Program-made: the position numbers and the translations under genes
Shown: positions 38,163 through 47,100 of the stretch, piece by piece
How the letters are laid out: the number at the start of each line of letters is the position of its first letter
Position numbering within the stretch: the first letter of the stretch is position 1
Source: Pengzhenrongella sp031582905
Lineage (GTDB): Bacteria; Actinomycetota; Actinomycetes; Actinomycetales; Cellulomonadaceae
Length of the DNA: 64,000 bases
NCBI RefSeq assembly: GCF_031582905.1
Contig: NZ_CP133990.1
Coordinates: forward strand, 372,001-436,000
Direction of reading: 5' to 3'
The notes under the pieces: model-generated
What the model was told of the DNA's origin: nothing
What the model saw: only the letters and a program-made list of their open reading frames with translations
Database searches by the model: none

Positions 38163-40265
38163 ATGCCCGACCTGCCCCGCCCCGTGCTCTTCGGCGCCGC
38201 GTACTACCACGAGTACCAACCGTCCCCCCGGCTCGAGCAGGACCTGGACCTCATGGCCGCGGCCGGGTTCACCGTCATCCGGGTCGGGGAGTCCACCTGG
38301 TCCACGTGGGAGCCCGAGGACGGGCGCCTCGAGCTCGACTGGCTGCAGCCGGTGATCGACGGCGCCCACCAGCGCGGGATCGCGACGGTCCTGGGCACCC
38401 CGACGTACGCGGTCCCGCCGTGGCTGGCCCGCAAGTACCCCGAGATCGCGGGCGAGCGGGGGACGGGCCGGCGCATCCCGTGGGGTGCCCGGCAGGAGGT
38501 CGACTTCACCCACGCCGCGTTCCGGTTCCACGCGGAGCGGGTGGTGCGCGCCGTCGTCGGCCGGTACGCCGACCACCCCGGTGTCATCGGGTACCAGGTC
38601 GACAACGAGCCGGGCCTGGAGCTGCTGCACAACCGGGCGATCTTCGAGTCCTTCGTGGACCACCTGCGCCGGACCTACGGCGACGTGGAGACCCTGAACC
38701 GCGAGTGGGGACTCGTGTACTGGTCGCACCGGCTGTCCACCTGGAGCGACCTGTGGACGCCGGACGGCAACTCCGCCCCGCAGTACGACCTCGCGTGGCG
38801 GCGCTTCCAGGCGCGCCTCACCAGCGAGTTCATCGCCTGGCAGGCCGGCATCGTGCGCGAGTACGCGCGGCCCGACCAGTTCGTCACCACCTGCCTGGCG
38901 TACGCCCGCCCCGCGATCGACGACGCCGACCTCACCGCGGCCCTGGACGTGACCGCGGGCAACCCCTACTACGCGATGCAGGACTCCCTCGCCCTGCCGT
39001 GGTCGCCGGGGGCGCCGCAGGGCTGGACGACGTCTGGCACCTGGAGCGTGCTGCAGAGCGCCGACCGGATGTACTCCTCCAAGGGCGCGCCGTTCCTCGT
39101 CACGGAGACCAACGCCGGCGCCATCGGGGGACCGGCCGCCAACTACCCCGCCTACGACGGGCAGTGGCGGCAGGTCGCGTGGGCGATGGTCGCCCGCGGT
39201 GCCCAGATGATCGAGTACTGGCACTGGCACACGCTGCACTTCGGCACGGAGACGTACTGGATCGGGGTGCTGCCGCACGACCAGCAGCCCGGCCGGGTGT
39301 ACGAGCAGCTCGCCGCGCTCGGTGGCGAGCTGCGCACCGCCGGCGACGCCGTGGCGGGGCTCGTCCCCGACGCGCAGGTGGGCCTGCTGTACTCGAACGC
39401 GTCGAAGTTCGGCCTGACCTTCCAGCCGTCGCTGTCCCACGGCAGCGAGCCCGACGCGCGGTCGTACGAGCACATCGTGGAGGCGTTCTACCGCGGGGCG
39501 TTCGACGCCGGGGTGGGCGTGCGCATCCTGCACGACGCCCACGTCACCGGGCCGCACGGGACCCGGGAGCCGGCGGACGTCGCCCGCGAGCTGCCGGTGC
39601 TGCTGGTCCCCGCGCTCTACGTGGCCGACGACGCCCTGCTCGACTGGCTGCGGGCGTACGCGGACGCGGGCGGGCACCTCGTGCTCGGGCCACGGACGGC
39701 GTACGCCGACCACGAGGCCCGCGCCCGCCTCGAGCCGAAGCCCGCGCGCCTGGCCGACGCCGCCGGCGTCGGCTACCAGGAGTTCACCAACCTGGGTGCG
39801 CCGGTCCCGGTGCGCGGGACCGACGGCGGGCTCGACCTGCCGCCGGGGGCGAGCGCGACCGCGTGGGCGGACGCACTGGTCCCCGCGGGCGCCGACGTGC
39901 TCGCCGAGTACGAGCACCCGCAGCTCGGTCGCTGGGCCGCGGCGACCACGGCGCGGCACGGCGCGGGCCGGGTCACGACCGTCGGCACCGTGCCCGACGA
40001 CGCCTTCGCACGAGCCCTGCTCACCTGGCTCGTGCCGGTCGGCGACGACTGGCGGCGGCTGGCGGTGCAGCCCGTCACCGTGCTGTCCGCGACGTCCGGC
40101 GAGGGGCGGCGGCTGCGGTTCGTGCACAACTGGTCCTGGGAGCCGACATCGGTGGCGGTGCCGGTCGCGGTGACCGACGCCGTCTCCGGGGCCGAGATCA
40201 GCGCTGGGGACGAGCTCGCCCTGGGGGCGTGGGACGTCCGGGTCCTGGTGGAGGACCGCGGGTGA
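38163..40265 (+). CDS. GH42 beta-galactosidase
   Basis: This 700-residue cytoplasmic enzyme hydrolyses beta-galactosides brought in by the preceding transporter. It has the family start VLFGAAYYHEYQPSPRLEQD, acid/base Glu in VIGYQVDNEPGLELLHN (near residue 147) and nucleophile Glu in FLVTETNAGAIGG (near residue 312). YWHWHTLHFGTETYW lies near residue 350, followed by the trimerisation domain (from about residue 400) and a C-terminal beta domain. No signal peptide. The start is the ATG at 38163 with GAGAGG upstream. It is the last gene of the LacI-controlled operon and is followed by a hairpin. Confidence 0.94.
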   Translation: MPDLPRPVLFGAAYYHEYQPSPRLEQDLDLMAAAGFTVIRVGESTWSTWEPEDGRLELDWLQPVIDGAHQRGIATVLGTPTYAVPPWLARKYPEIAGERGTGRRIPWGARQEVDFTHAAFRFHAERVVRAVVGRYADHPGVIGYQVDNEPGLELLHNRAIFESFVDHLRRTYGDVETLNREWGLVYWSHRLSTWSDLWTPDGNSAPQYDLAWRRFQARLTSEFIAWQAGIVREYARPDQFVTTCLAYARPAIDDADLTAALDVTAGNPYYAMQDSLALPWSPGAPQGWTTSGTWSVLQSADRMYSSKGAPFLVTETNAGAIGGPAANYPAYDGQWRQVAWAMVARGAQMIEYWHWHTLHFGTETYWIGVLPHDQQPGRVYEQLAALGGELRTAGDAVAGLVPDAQVGLLYSNASKFGLTFQPSLSHGSEPDARSYEHIVEAFYRGAFDAGVGVRILHDAHVTGPHGTREPADVARELPVLLVPALYVADDALLDWLRAYADAGGHLVLGPRTAYADHEARARLEPKPARLADAAGVGYQEFTNLGAPVPVRGTDGGLDLPPGASATAWADALVPAGADVLAEYEHPQLGRWAAATTARHGAGRVTTVGTVPDDAFARALLTWLVPVGDDWRRLAVQPVTVLSATSGEGRRLRFVHNWSWEPTSVAVPVAVTDAVSGAEISAGDELALGAWDVRVLVEDRG

Positions 40266-40270
40266 CGCGT

Positions 40271-40316
40271 GGCGCTGCCGCTCCGGAGCCGTCGCGGCGT
40301 CCGGAGCGGTGGCGCC
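40271..40316 (+). terminator. Hairpin terminator of the GH42 operon
   Basis: A 17-bp stem with two mismatches (GGCGCTGCCGCTCCGGA / TCCGGAGCGGTGGCGCC) starts 6 bp after the GH42 stop. Confidence 0.65.
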
Positions 40317-40343
40317 GTCACGCTGGGGTGACACGATGACGCG

Positions 40344-40592
40344 ATGAGCGGACCGACGGACTGGGTCAGCGGGGAGCGCGTGTTCGCGCCGCCGAACGGT
40401 GTGCTCGACGTCGACTGGCTCGTCCCCGCCGTGATCGACGGCCTCCCCGGGACGAGCCCGGCCGAGGCCCGCGCGGCGACCGCGGCCGCCTGGGCCGACC
40501 AGCGCGCGGGCCGGGACGCCGATCGCTCCGACCCGCTCCGGGCCCGTGCCGCCGACGTCGTCGCCGACGCGGTCCGGACGTTCGGCGCCTGA
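40344..40592 (+). CDS. Small soluble protein (82 aa), unknown
   Basis: I do not recognise this family. The 82 residues include a Trp-containing start (DWVSGERVFAPPNGVLDVDW) and an Ala/Arg-rich helical C-terminal half. No signal peptide or membrane segment is present. A CACGAT hexamer 6 nt before the ATG suggests a leaderless mRNA. It lies 22 bp before the DUF429 gene on the same strand. Confidence 0.55.
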   Translation: MSGPTDWVSGERVFAPPNGVLDVDWLVPAVIDGLPGTSPAEARAATAAAWADQRAGRDADRSDPLRARAADVVADAVRTFGA

Positions 40593-40614
40593 GCCGCGCT
40601 CGGCCGCTCCTCCC

Positions 40615-41484
40615 ATGACCGAACCCAGCGACAGGTCCGGCGACCCGCTCTTCGTCGGCATCGACCTCGGCTGGTCGAGCGGGGGCACGGGCCTCGCCGC
40701 GGTGGACGACACCGGTCGCCTGACGGCGTCCGCGCGGGTCCGGACCGACGACGAGATCGACGACTGGTTGACCGCGCAGCACGGGCACGTCGCGGTGGCT
40801 GCGGTCGACGCACCGTTGGTCGTCCCGAACGAGACCGGGCAGCGCGTCGCGGAGCGGCTCATCGGGCGGACCTTCGGCGCCTTCGGTGCCTCGGCGCACA
40901 CGTCCAACCGGGCCCGCTTCGGAGGCGCGGACGCTCGCGCGATGCGGCTGGCGCGCCGCTTCGGCTGGGACGTCGACCCCAGCACGTCCCCGGCCGACGC
41001 CACCGGTGGCGTGTGCATCGAGGTCTACCCCCACCCGGCCATGGTCGGCCTGTTCGGGCTCGACTACCGGCTGGACTACAAGAAGGGGAACGCCGCGCGG
41101 CGGTCACCCGGCTTCGCGCAGCTGGTCGGGCACCTGGAGTCGGTCCCGGAGCTCGGGCTGCCTGGTCAGCCGCGATGGGAGGAGCTGAGGCGGACGGTCG
41201 CCGCCCCACGGCCCGGTGACCTGAACCGTGCCGAGGACGAGCTGGACGCGATCCTCTGCGCGCACCTGGCGTGGCTCTGGGCCCACCGTCCCGGCGACCT
41301 GCACGTGTACGGCGACGTCCACGAGGGCTACATCGTCGCTCCGCCGCCGCCCACCCACCGCCCCCGTCGTCCCGCGACGGCACGACGGACCGGCACGACG
41401 GACGGCGCGACGGACGGCACGGCGGACGGCGCGGTGATCGGCACGGCGGTCGGGGTGGGTGGCCGCATCAGCCCAGGCCGATGA
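40615..41484 (+). CDS. DUF429-domain protein (RNase H-like fold)
   Basis: The protein has 289 residues. The DUF429 core has FVGIDLGWSSGGTGLAAVDD, VAVDAPLVVPNETGQRVAER, and VCIEVYPHPAMVGLFGLDYR. A later EDELDAILCAHLAW supplies acidic residues. These acidic positions resemble an RNase-H/actin-like nuclease or kinase centre, but no activity is established for the family. The last 45 residues are a Thr/Gly/Asp repeat tail (GTTDGATDGTADGA) that looks like slipped repeats. Its end overlaps the convergent propeller gene by 17 bp. Confidence 0.82.
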   Translation: MTEPSDRSGDPLFVGIDLGWSSGGTGLAAVDDTGRLTASARVRTDDEIDDWLTAQHGHVAVAAVDAPLVVPNETGQRVAERLIGRTFGAFGASAHTSNRARFGGADARAMRLARRFGWDVDPSTSPADATGGVCIEVYPHPAMVGLFGLDYRLDYKKGNAARRSPGFAQLVGHLESVPELGLPGQPRWEELRRTVAAPRPGDLNRAEDELDAILCAHLAWLWAHRPGDLHVYGDVHEGYIVAPPPPTHRPRRPATARRTGTTDGATDGTADGAVIGTAVGVGGRISPGR

Positions 41485-43038
41485 CCTCGGCGCCGGTCGC
41501 GGCGACCAGGCGATGACCGACGACCCGCAGCGCCACCGTCCCCTCGGGCGCTGCGGCTCTCCACACCACCGTCCCGTCGGCGATGCGGTGCGCCACGAGG
41601 TCCAGGACGTCGCCGTCCCGGACCGGCAGCAGCACGACGTCACCGTCGGTGAGCGCCGGCCCGTCGGTCGCGTCGGCGTCCACGCCGCGGCGCCAGAGGT
41701 CGTCTCCGGTGCGGACCTCCAGCGCGGTGACGCCCGCGCCGTCGTCGAGGAGCATGACGCCGTCGACCAGTGCCGTGGCCCGCGGTCCGGCGGGGGAGGA
41801 CGCGGCCGGGGTGGGGCGGCTCCACTCGATCCGTCCGCTGCGCAGGTCGAGCCCCCGCAACCTCTCCCGCTGGGCGGTCCGGACGACGAGCACGCCGCGG
41901 TCGTCGCCGTCCGTGAGGGTCGGCCGCAGCGGAGGTCCCGGCAGCGGGTACGTCCGCGCGGCGCTGCCGGACACCTGCCCCCGCCCGGACGCGCGGTCGG
42001 GCCGCCACGCCCACGTGGCACGCGCGCCGCCCGGGAGGGCGTGCTCCTCGTACGGGTGCGGCCGGCCGCTCTCCACCTCGGCGTCGAGCTCCTCACCGGT
42101 CGCGAGGTCGACGGCGAACGTCGCGACGGTCACCGACCCGGGCCGGCGCTCGACGGCGACCGGCTCCCCGTCGGCGAGCACGGACCGGGGGCTGAGGGCA
42201 TCCCACCGGGGGTCCCGGTGGCGAGGTCCCAGCGGGTGACCCGCACCCTGCCGTCGGCGCGCGCGGCGGTCACGAGCAGGTCCCGGGCGACGGGCTCGGC
42301 CCGCAGCAGCTCGCCGTCCACGGTGACGGTGTGCCGGGTGCGTCCGGTGGCCGAGTCGACGACGACCACGGGAGACTTCGAAGCCGCTGAGGTCCCCGGG
42401 GCCTCCGACGCCGCCTCCCTCGCCGGCGCACCGGCGACCGGCGCACCCTGTGGTCCGCCCACCGCGCAGGCGACCAGGCCCCGCGGGCCGGCGCCGTCGT
42501 CGACCGGTGCACGGTCCGGCCGGAGCCCCTCGTCGACCCCGAAGCAGCCGCCGCCCGCCGCGGCGCGCCCCGCGGCGGCCGAGGCCGTCCACACGACGCG
42601 GCCGGTCCCGGGATCGACGGACCGCAACGAGGCGCCGTCGACCACCAGGAGCGTGTCGTGACCGTCGCCCACCACCCGCCCCGGCACCCGCCAGCGCTCG
42701 ACCGGCGCGTGGGCGGCGTCGGCCAGGACCGCGGGCATCGCCGCCAGCGCCGCCGCCCGGGCGGCGACCTGACGTGCCTCGACCACGGCGGTCGTGCCCA
42801 ACGCGGCGACGACGAGCACCGCCGCCGTCACCGCCCGCCGCCGGTAGCGCAGCGCGATCCGCCGGACCGGCCCGGGGTCGGGGGGCCCTGCGACGGTGAC
42901 CCGGTCCTCGGGCAGCGGCTCGCCGGCCCACGTCGCGCGGCGTGCCATCGCCTCGAGAGCGAGCTCGTGCAGCACCGACCAGACCTCGTCCGCAGCCGCG
43001 TCGTCCTCGTCGTCCTCGACGAGGAGGACGTCGACCAC
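41468..43038 (-). CDS. Membrane-anchored PQQ-type beta-propeller protein, frameshifted
   Basis: This protein has one membrane helix near residue 70 (AVTAAVLVVAALGTTAVVEA). An acidic cytoplasmic N-terminus (VLLVEDDEDDAAADEVW) precedes it. The outer domain has repeated propeller blades of the PQQ type: SLRSVDPGTGRVVWTASA, LRGLDLRSGRIEWSRPTP, TALEVRTGDDLWRRGVD and HRIADGTVVWRAAAPEG. A base is missing near 42205; restored length is 523. I used the GTG at 43038 because a stop lies just upstream in that frame. A GTG at 43076 with TACCCT exactly 6 nt upstream is attractive, but needs one more missing base near 43068. No enzyme activity can be assigned. Confidence 0.7.
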
Positions 43039-43176
43039 GTCGAGGTCCTCGGGGACCGCGACCGGGACCGGCGCACGTCGTCAGGGTAGGTCGCGACACC
43101 GGCCGCTCGCGCCCGTCCGCGTGGCCGCCGGCGAGTGGAGAGGCCGGCTCACGGCGGCCGGCTCAGGACACCTGAC

Positions 43177-43929
43177 TCAGGGCCGCCGGCAGGTCGTCAT
43201 GCCGACGCCGTCGTCCTCCACGACGTCGGCCCAGTCCGCGGAGTCCAGGGCGGGCCGGTAGCCGAGGTCGTCGCGTGCGGTGTCCAGCGACCAGCGGCCG
43301 CCGGTGTTCGCCGAGACGGCGGCGTACACCCCGGTGTGCACGTCGGCCTCGAGGGCCCGCACGACGAGCTGGCGCAGGTCGTCGGGGCCCAGCCACCCGG
43401 GCAGCTGGCGGGCCGCGTACGGCTCCGGCTCGGTCGCGCCGAGCCGCAGGCCGATCGTGCTGACACCGTTGCGATGCGCGAACACCCCGGCGATCGCCTC
43501 GTCGAACGCCTTGGTCGCCCCGTACGGGCAGCAGGGAGCCGGCGCCCAGGTGGCGTCGATGGGGTAGCGGCCCTCGGCCTCGTACCGGCCCATCGCATGC
43601 ACCGAGCTTGCGTAGACCACGCGCCGCACACCGTGCTCCTGGGCCGCCCCGAGCAGCGCCACGAAGCCGTCGACGTTCGGCGCCTCGAGGTCGGCCCAGT
43701 CGGCGTCGGGGCTGGGCTCGCCGGCCAGGTGCACGACGGCGTCGACCCCTGCCATCGCGCGGGCCAGCAGGTCGCGGTCGGTCAGCTCACCGAGCAGCAC
43801 CTCACCGCCGTACGTCTCGTCGGGGGCGCGGCGGTCGAGCAGGCGCAGGGCGACGTCGGTGAGGCCGGGCAGGAGCTGCCCGCCCACCCGGCCGGCGGCG
43901 CCGGTCACGAGCACGGTGCGTGGGGTCAT
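43177..43929 (-). CDS. NAD(P)-dependent epimerase/dehydrogenase (extended SDR)
   Basis: This 250-residue Rossmann enzyme starts TVLVTGAAGRVGGQLLPGL (GxxGxxG). It has VDAVVHLAGEPSPDADW, VVYASSVHAMGRYEAEGRYP and the catalytic YGATK (near residue 135). The overall pattern, including the SSVHAMGRY segment and short length, resembles uronate dehydrogenases and related sugar-modifying SDR proteins. Start is the ATG at 43929. It is divergent from the amylase-pullulanase gene. The substrate is not certain. Confidence 0.8.
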   Translation of the reverse strand: MTPRTVLVTGAAGRVGGQLLPGLTDVALRLLDRRAPDETYGGEVLLGELTDRDLLARAMAGVDAVVHLAGEPSPDADWADLEAPNVDGFVALLGAAQEHGVRRVVYASSVHAMGRYEAEGRYPIDATWAPAPCCPYGATKAFDEAIAGVFAHRNGVSTIGLRLGATEPEPYAARQLPGWLGPDDLRQLVVRALEADVHTGVYAAVSANTGGRWSLDTARDDLGYRPALDSADWADVVEDDGVGMTTCRRP

Positions 43930-44034
43930 GCGGTGATCCTGCCCGCGTGACGGGCCGACTGCCCGCCGGAGCAGGCGGGCGTGCATCGGTCAGCGAAGCG
44001 GCGCGCGGCCATCGATCCCGCACCTGCAAGCCCC

Positions 44035-44064
44035 TTGCTGCAAGTTGCAGCATCTCGTTACAGT
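44035..44064 (+). promoter_or_regulatory. Promoter and palindromic operator of the amylase-pullulanase gene
   Basis: The perfect palindrome GCTGCAAGTTGCAGC (44037-44051) is preceded by another direct CTGCAAG (44024-44030). It resembles the CTTGCAG repeats recognised by MalR-type repressors before actinobacterial amylase genes. It overlaps a TTGCTG (44035-44040) / TACAGT (44059-44064) promoter pair with an 18-bp spacer. GAAGGAG 8 nt before the ATG is the ribosome-binding site. Confidence 0.7.
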
Positions 44065-44117
44065 CGGTCCTGGCCTGCTGTGGTGCAGGCCCGGATGAGG
44101 TGACGAAGGAGTCCCCG

Positions 44118-47100
44118 ATGCCCCTGGCCCACGGCCGCACCCCTCGGCGAGCGCACCGCGCACCGCCACCGCATGTCTGGCGGCCGCAGCGGTCGCCCTG
44201 TCCGGAGTCGTCGGCGTCGTCGGCGCGGCGGCTCTCCCCGCCGCCCCGGCCACCGCCGCGGACCGCACCGTCGCCCTCGTCGGCAACCTGCAGGACGAGC
44301 TCGGATGCCCCGCCGACTGGGCGCCGGACTGCGCCGAGAGCGAGCTGCAGCCCACCGGCACCGCCGGCCTGTACGCCGCCGAGTTCACCGTCCCCGCCGG
44401 CACCTACGAGTACAAGGTCGCGCTGGACGACTCGTGGGACGAGTCCTACAACGGCGCCGGTGAGGGCGGCGGCGGCGCCCCGAACACGCCGCTGACCATC
44501 GGCGGTGACACCCGGCTGCGCGTCACGTACGACGACACGAGCCACCGCATCGGCCTGACGCCGCTGGACCTGCGCGCCGGCTACGGCGAGACCGACGCCG
44601 ACCTCGTCGCGGCACCGGTACGCCAGCCGGGCAGCGACGAGCGGTTCTACTTCGTCATGACCGACCGGTTCGCCAACGCGGACCCGGCCAACGACACCGC
44701 GGGCATCGCGGGGGACCGGCTGGCCCACGGGTTCGACCCCACGGACAAGGGCTTCTACCACGGGGGCGACCTCGCCGGGCTGATCGAGAACCTCGACTAC
44801 ATCGAGGGCCTGGGCACGTCGGCGATCTGGCTGACGCCGTCGTTCAAGAACCGCCCGGTGCAGGGCGAGGGGAGAGCGCCTCCGCGGGCTACCACGGGTA
44901 CTGGATCACCGACTTCACGCAGATCGACCCGCACCTGGGCACGAACGCCGAGCTCGAGCAGCTCATCGCGGACGCCCACGCGCGCGGCATCAAGATCTAC
45001 TTCGACATCATCACCAACCACACCGCCGACGTGATCTCCTACGCCGAGGGCGAGTACTCCTACGTCGACCAGGCCACGCGGCCCTACCGCGACGCCGGTG
45101 GCGAGCCGTTCGACCCGGCGCAGTACGCCGGCACCGGCACCTTCCCCGCGCTCGACCCGTCCGCGGGCGGCTCGTTCCCGTACACCCCGGTGGTCACGGA
45201 CGACGACGCCGACATCAAGGTCCCGGGCTGGCTGAACGACGTCACGCTCTACCACAACCGCGGGAACTCGACGTGGTCGGGGAGTCGGTGACCCTCGGTG
45301 ACTTCGACGGCCTCGACGACCTCATGACGGAGCACCCGACGGTCGTCGACGGCTTCGTCGACGTCTACCAGGACTGGATCGACCTGGGCATCGACGGCTT
45401 CCGCATCGACACCGCCAAGCACGTGAACTTCGAGTTCTGGGAGCAGTGGAGCGCCGAGGTGCTCGACTACGCCCGGGACGTCGCCGGCAAGCCGGACTTC
45501 TTCATGTTCGGCGAGGTCTACGACGCCGACCCGGCGCTGCTGTCGCCGTACGTGCGCCGCACCGACATGAGCTCGGTCCTGGACTTCACCTTCCAGTCCG
45601 CGGCCAGCGCGTACGCCTCCGGCTCGGGCGCGAGCACCCTGCAGCGGCTGTTCGCCGGCGACGACCTGTACACGACCGCGGACACCTCGGCGTCCGCGCT
45701 GCCGACATTCCTCGGCAACCACGACATGGGCCGCATCGGCTACTTCGTGCGCACGAGCGAGGCGCCGCTCGAGCGGTCAGAGCTCGCCCACTCGCTCATG
45801 TACCTCACCCGTGGCCAGCCCGTCGTGTACTACGGCGACGAGCAGGGCTTCATCGGCGACGGCGGCCCGGACGGCGGCAACGACAAGTCCGCCCGGCAGT
45901 CCCTGTTCGCCTCCGGCGTCCCCGAGTTCGTCGACCAGCCCCTGCTGACCGGCGAGACCGCAGGCGCCGTCGACCGGTACGACACCGACGCGCCCCTCTA
46001 CGACCACATCGCCGCGCTCGCGGACCTGCGCGAGTCCCACCCCGCGCTGTCCCACGGTGCGCAGCTCGAGCTCGCGGCCGACGGCGCCGTCTACGCGTTC
46101 GCCCGCGTGCACCGCGAGGAGAAGGTCGAGCACGTCGTCGTCGCCAACAACGCCGACGCCGCGACCACCGCGACCGTCACCACCCTCACCCCGGGAGCGA
46201 CCTACACCGGCGCGTGGGGCACGGGCGCCACGGTCACGGCCGACGCCGACGGTGTCCTGACCGTCGAGGTCCCGGCGCGCAGCGTCATGCTGCTCGTCGC
46301 GGACCGGCCCGTCGCGGCCGCCCCCGAGGGCACGGTCGCCGATGTCGTCGCCCCCGCGGAGGGTGCCGGGCTCTCCGGCATGGTCCCGGTCACGGCCGAC
46401 GTCGCCGACGACCGCTACGCCGAGACGTCGTTCGCGTTCCGCGTGGTCGGCAGCGACGAGTGGACCCCGCTGGGCACCGCCGAGACCGACGCGCCGCGCG
46501 TCTTCCACGACCTCGCGACCGCCGGCCTGGCCGCGGGCACGCTGGTCGAGTACCGCGCCGTGACCGTCGACGCCGCGGGCACCCGCACCGCGGACTCGAC
46601 CTTCGCGTCGGTCGGCAACGGCGTCAGCCTGACCGACGACGCCGGGCCGGAGCCCGAGCCGACCTTCGGCGCCGCCGCCGTGGCCGGCAGCCACAACAGC
46701 GAGATGGGGTGCGCCGCCGACTGGCAGCCCGCCTGCGCTCAGGCTCAGCTCACCCTGCGCGACGACGGCGTCTGGGCCGGCACCTGGGACCTGCCCGCCG
46801 GCGACTACGAGTTCAAGGTCGCGATCGACGAGAGCTGGGACGTCAACTTCGGCGCCGGCGGCGTCCCGGGTGGCGGCAACATCGCCTACACCCACACCGG
46901 CGGGACCGTGTCGTTCTTCTTCGACCCGGTCACGAAGTACGCCTTCGCCACCGCGATGCACCCGGTCATGACGCTGCCGGGGAGCCTGCAGAGCGAGCTC
47001 GGGTGCGCCGCGGACTGGTCGCCGGACTGCCTGCGGACTCTGCTCACCGACCTCGACGGCGACGGACTGTTCACCCTGACGACCGACGCCCTGCCGGCCG

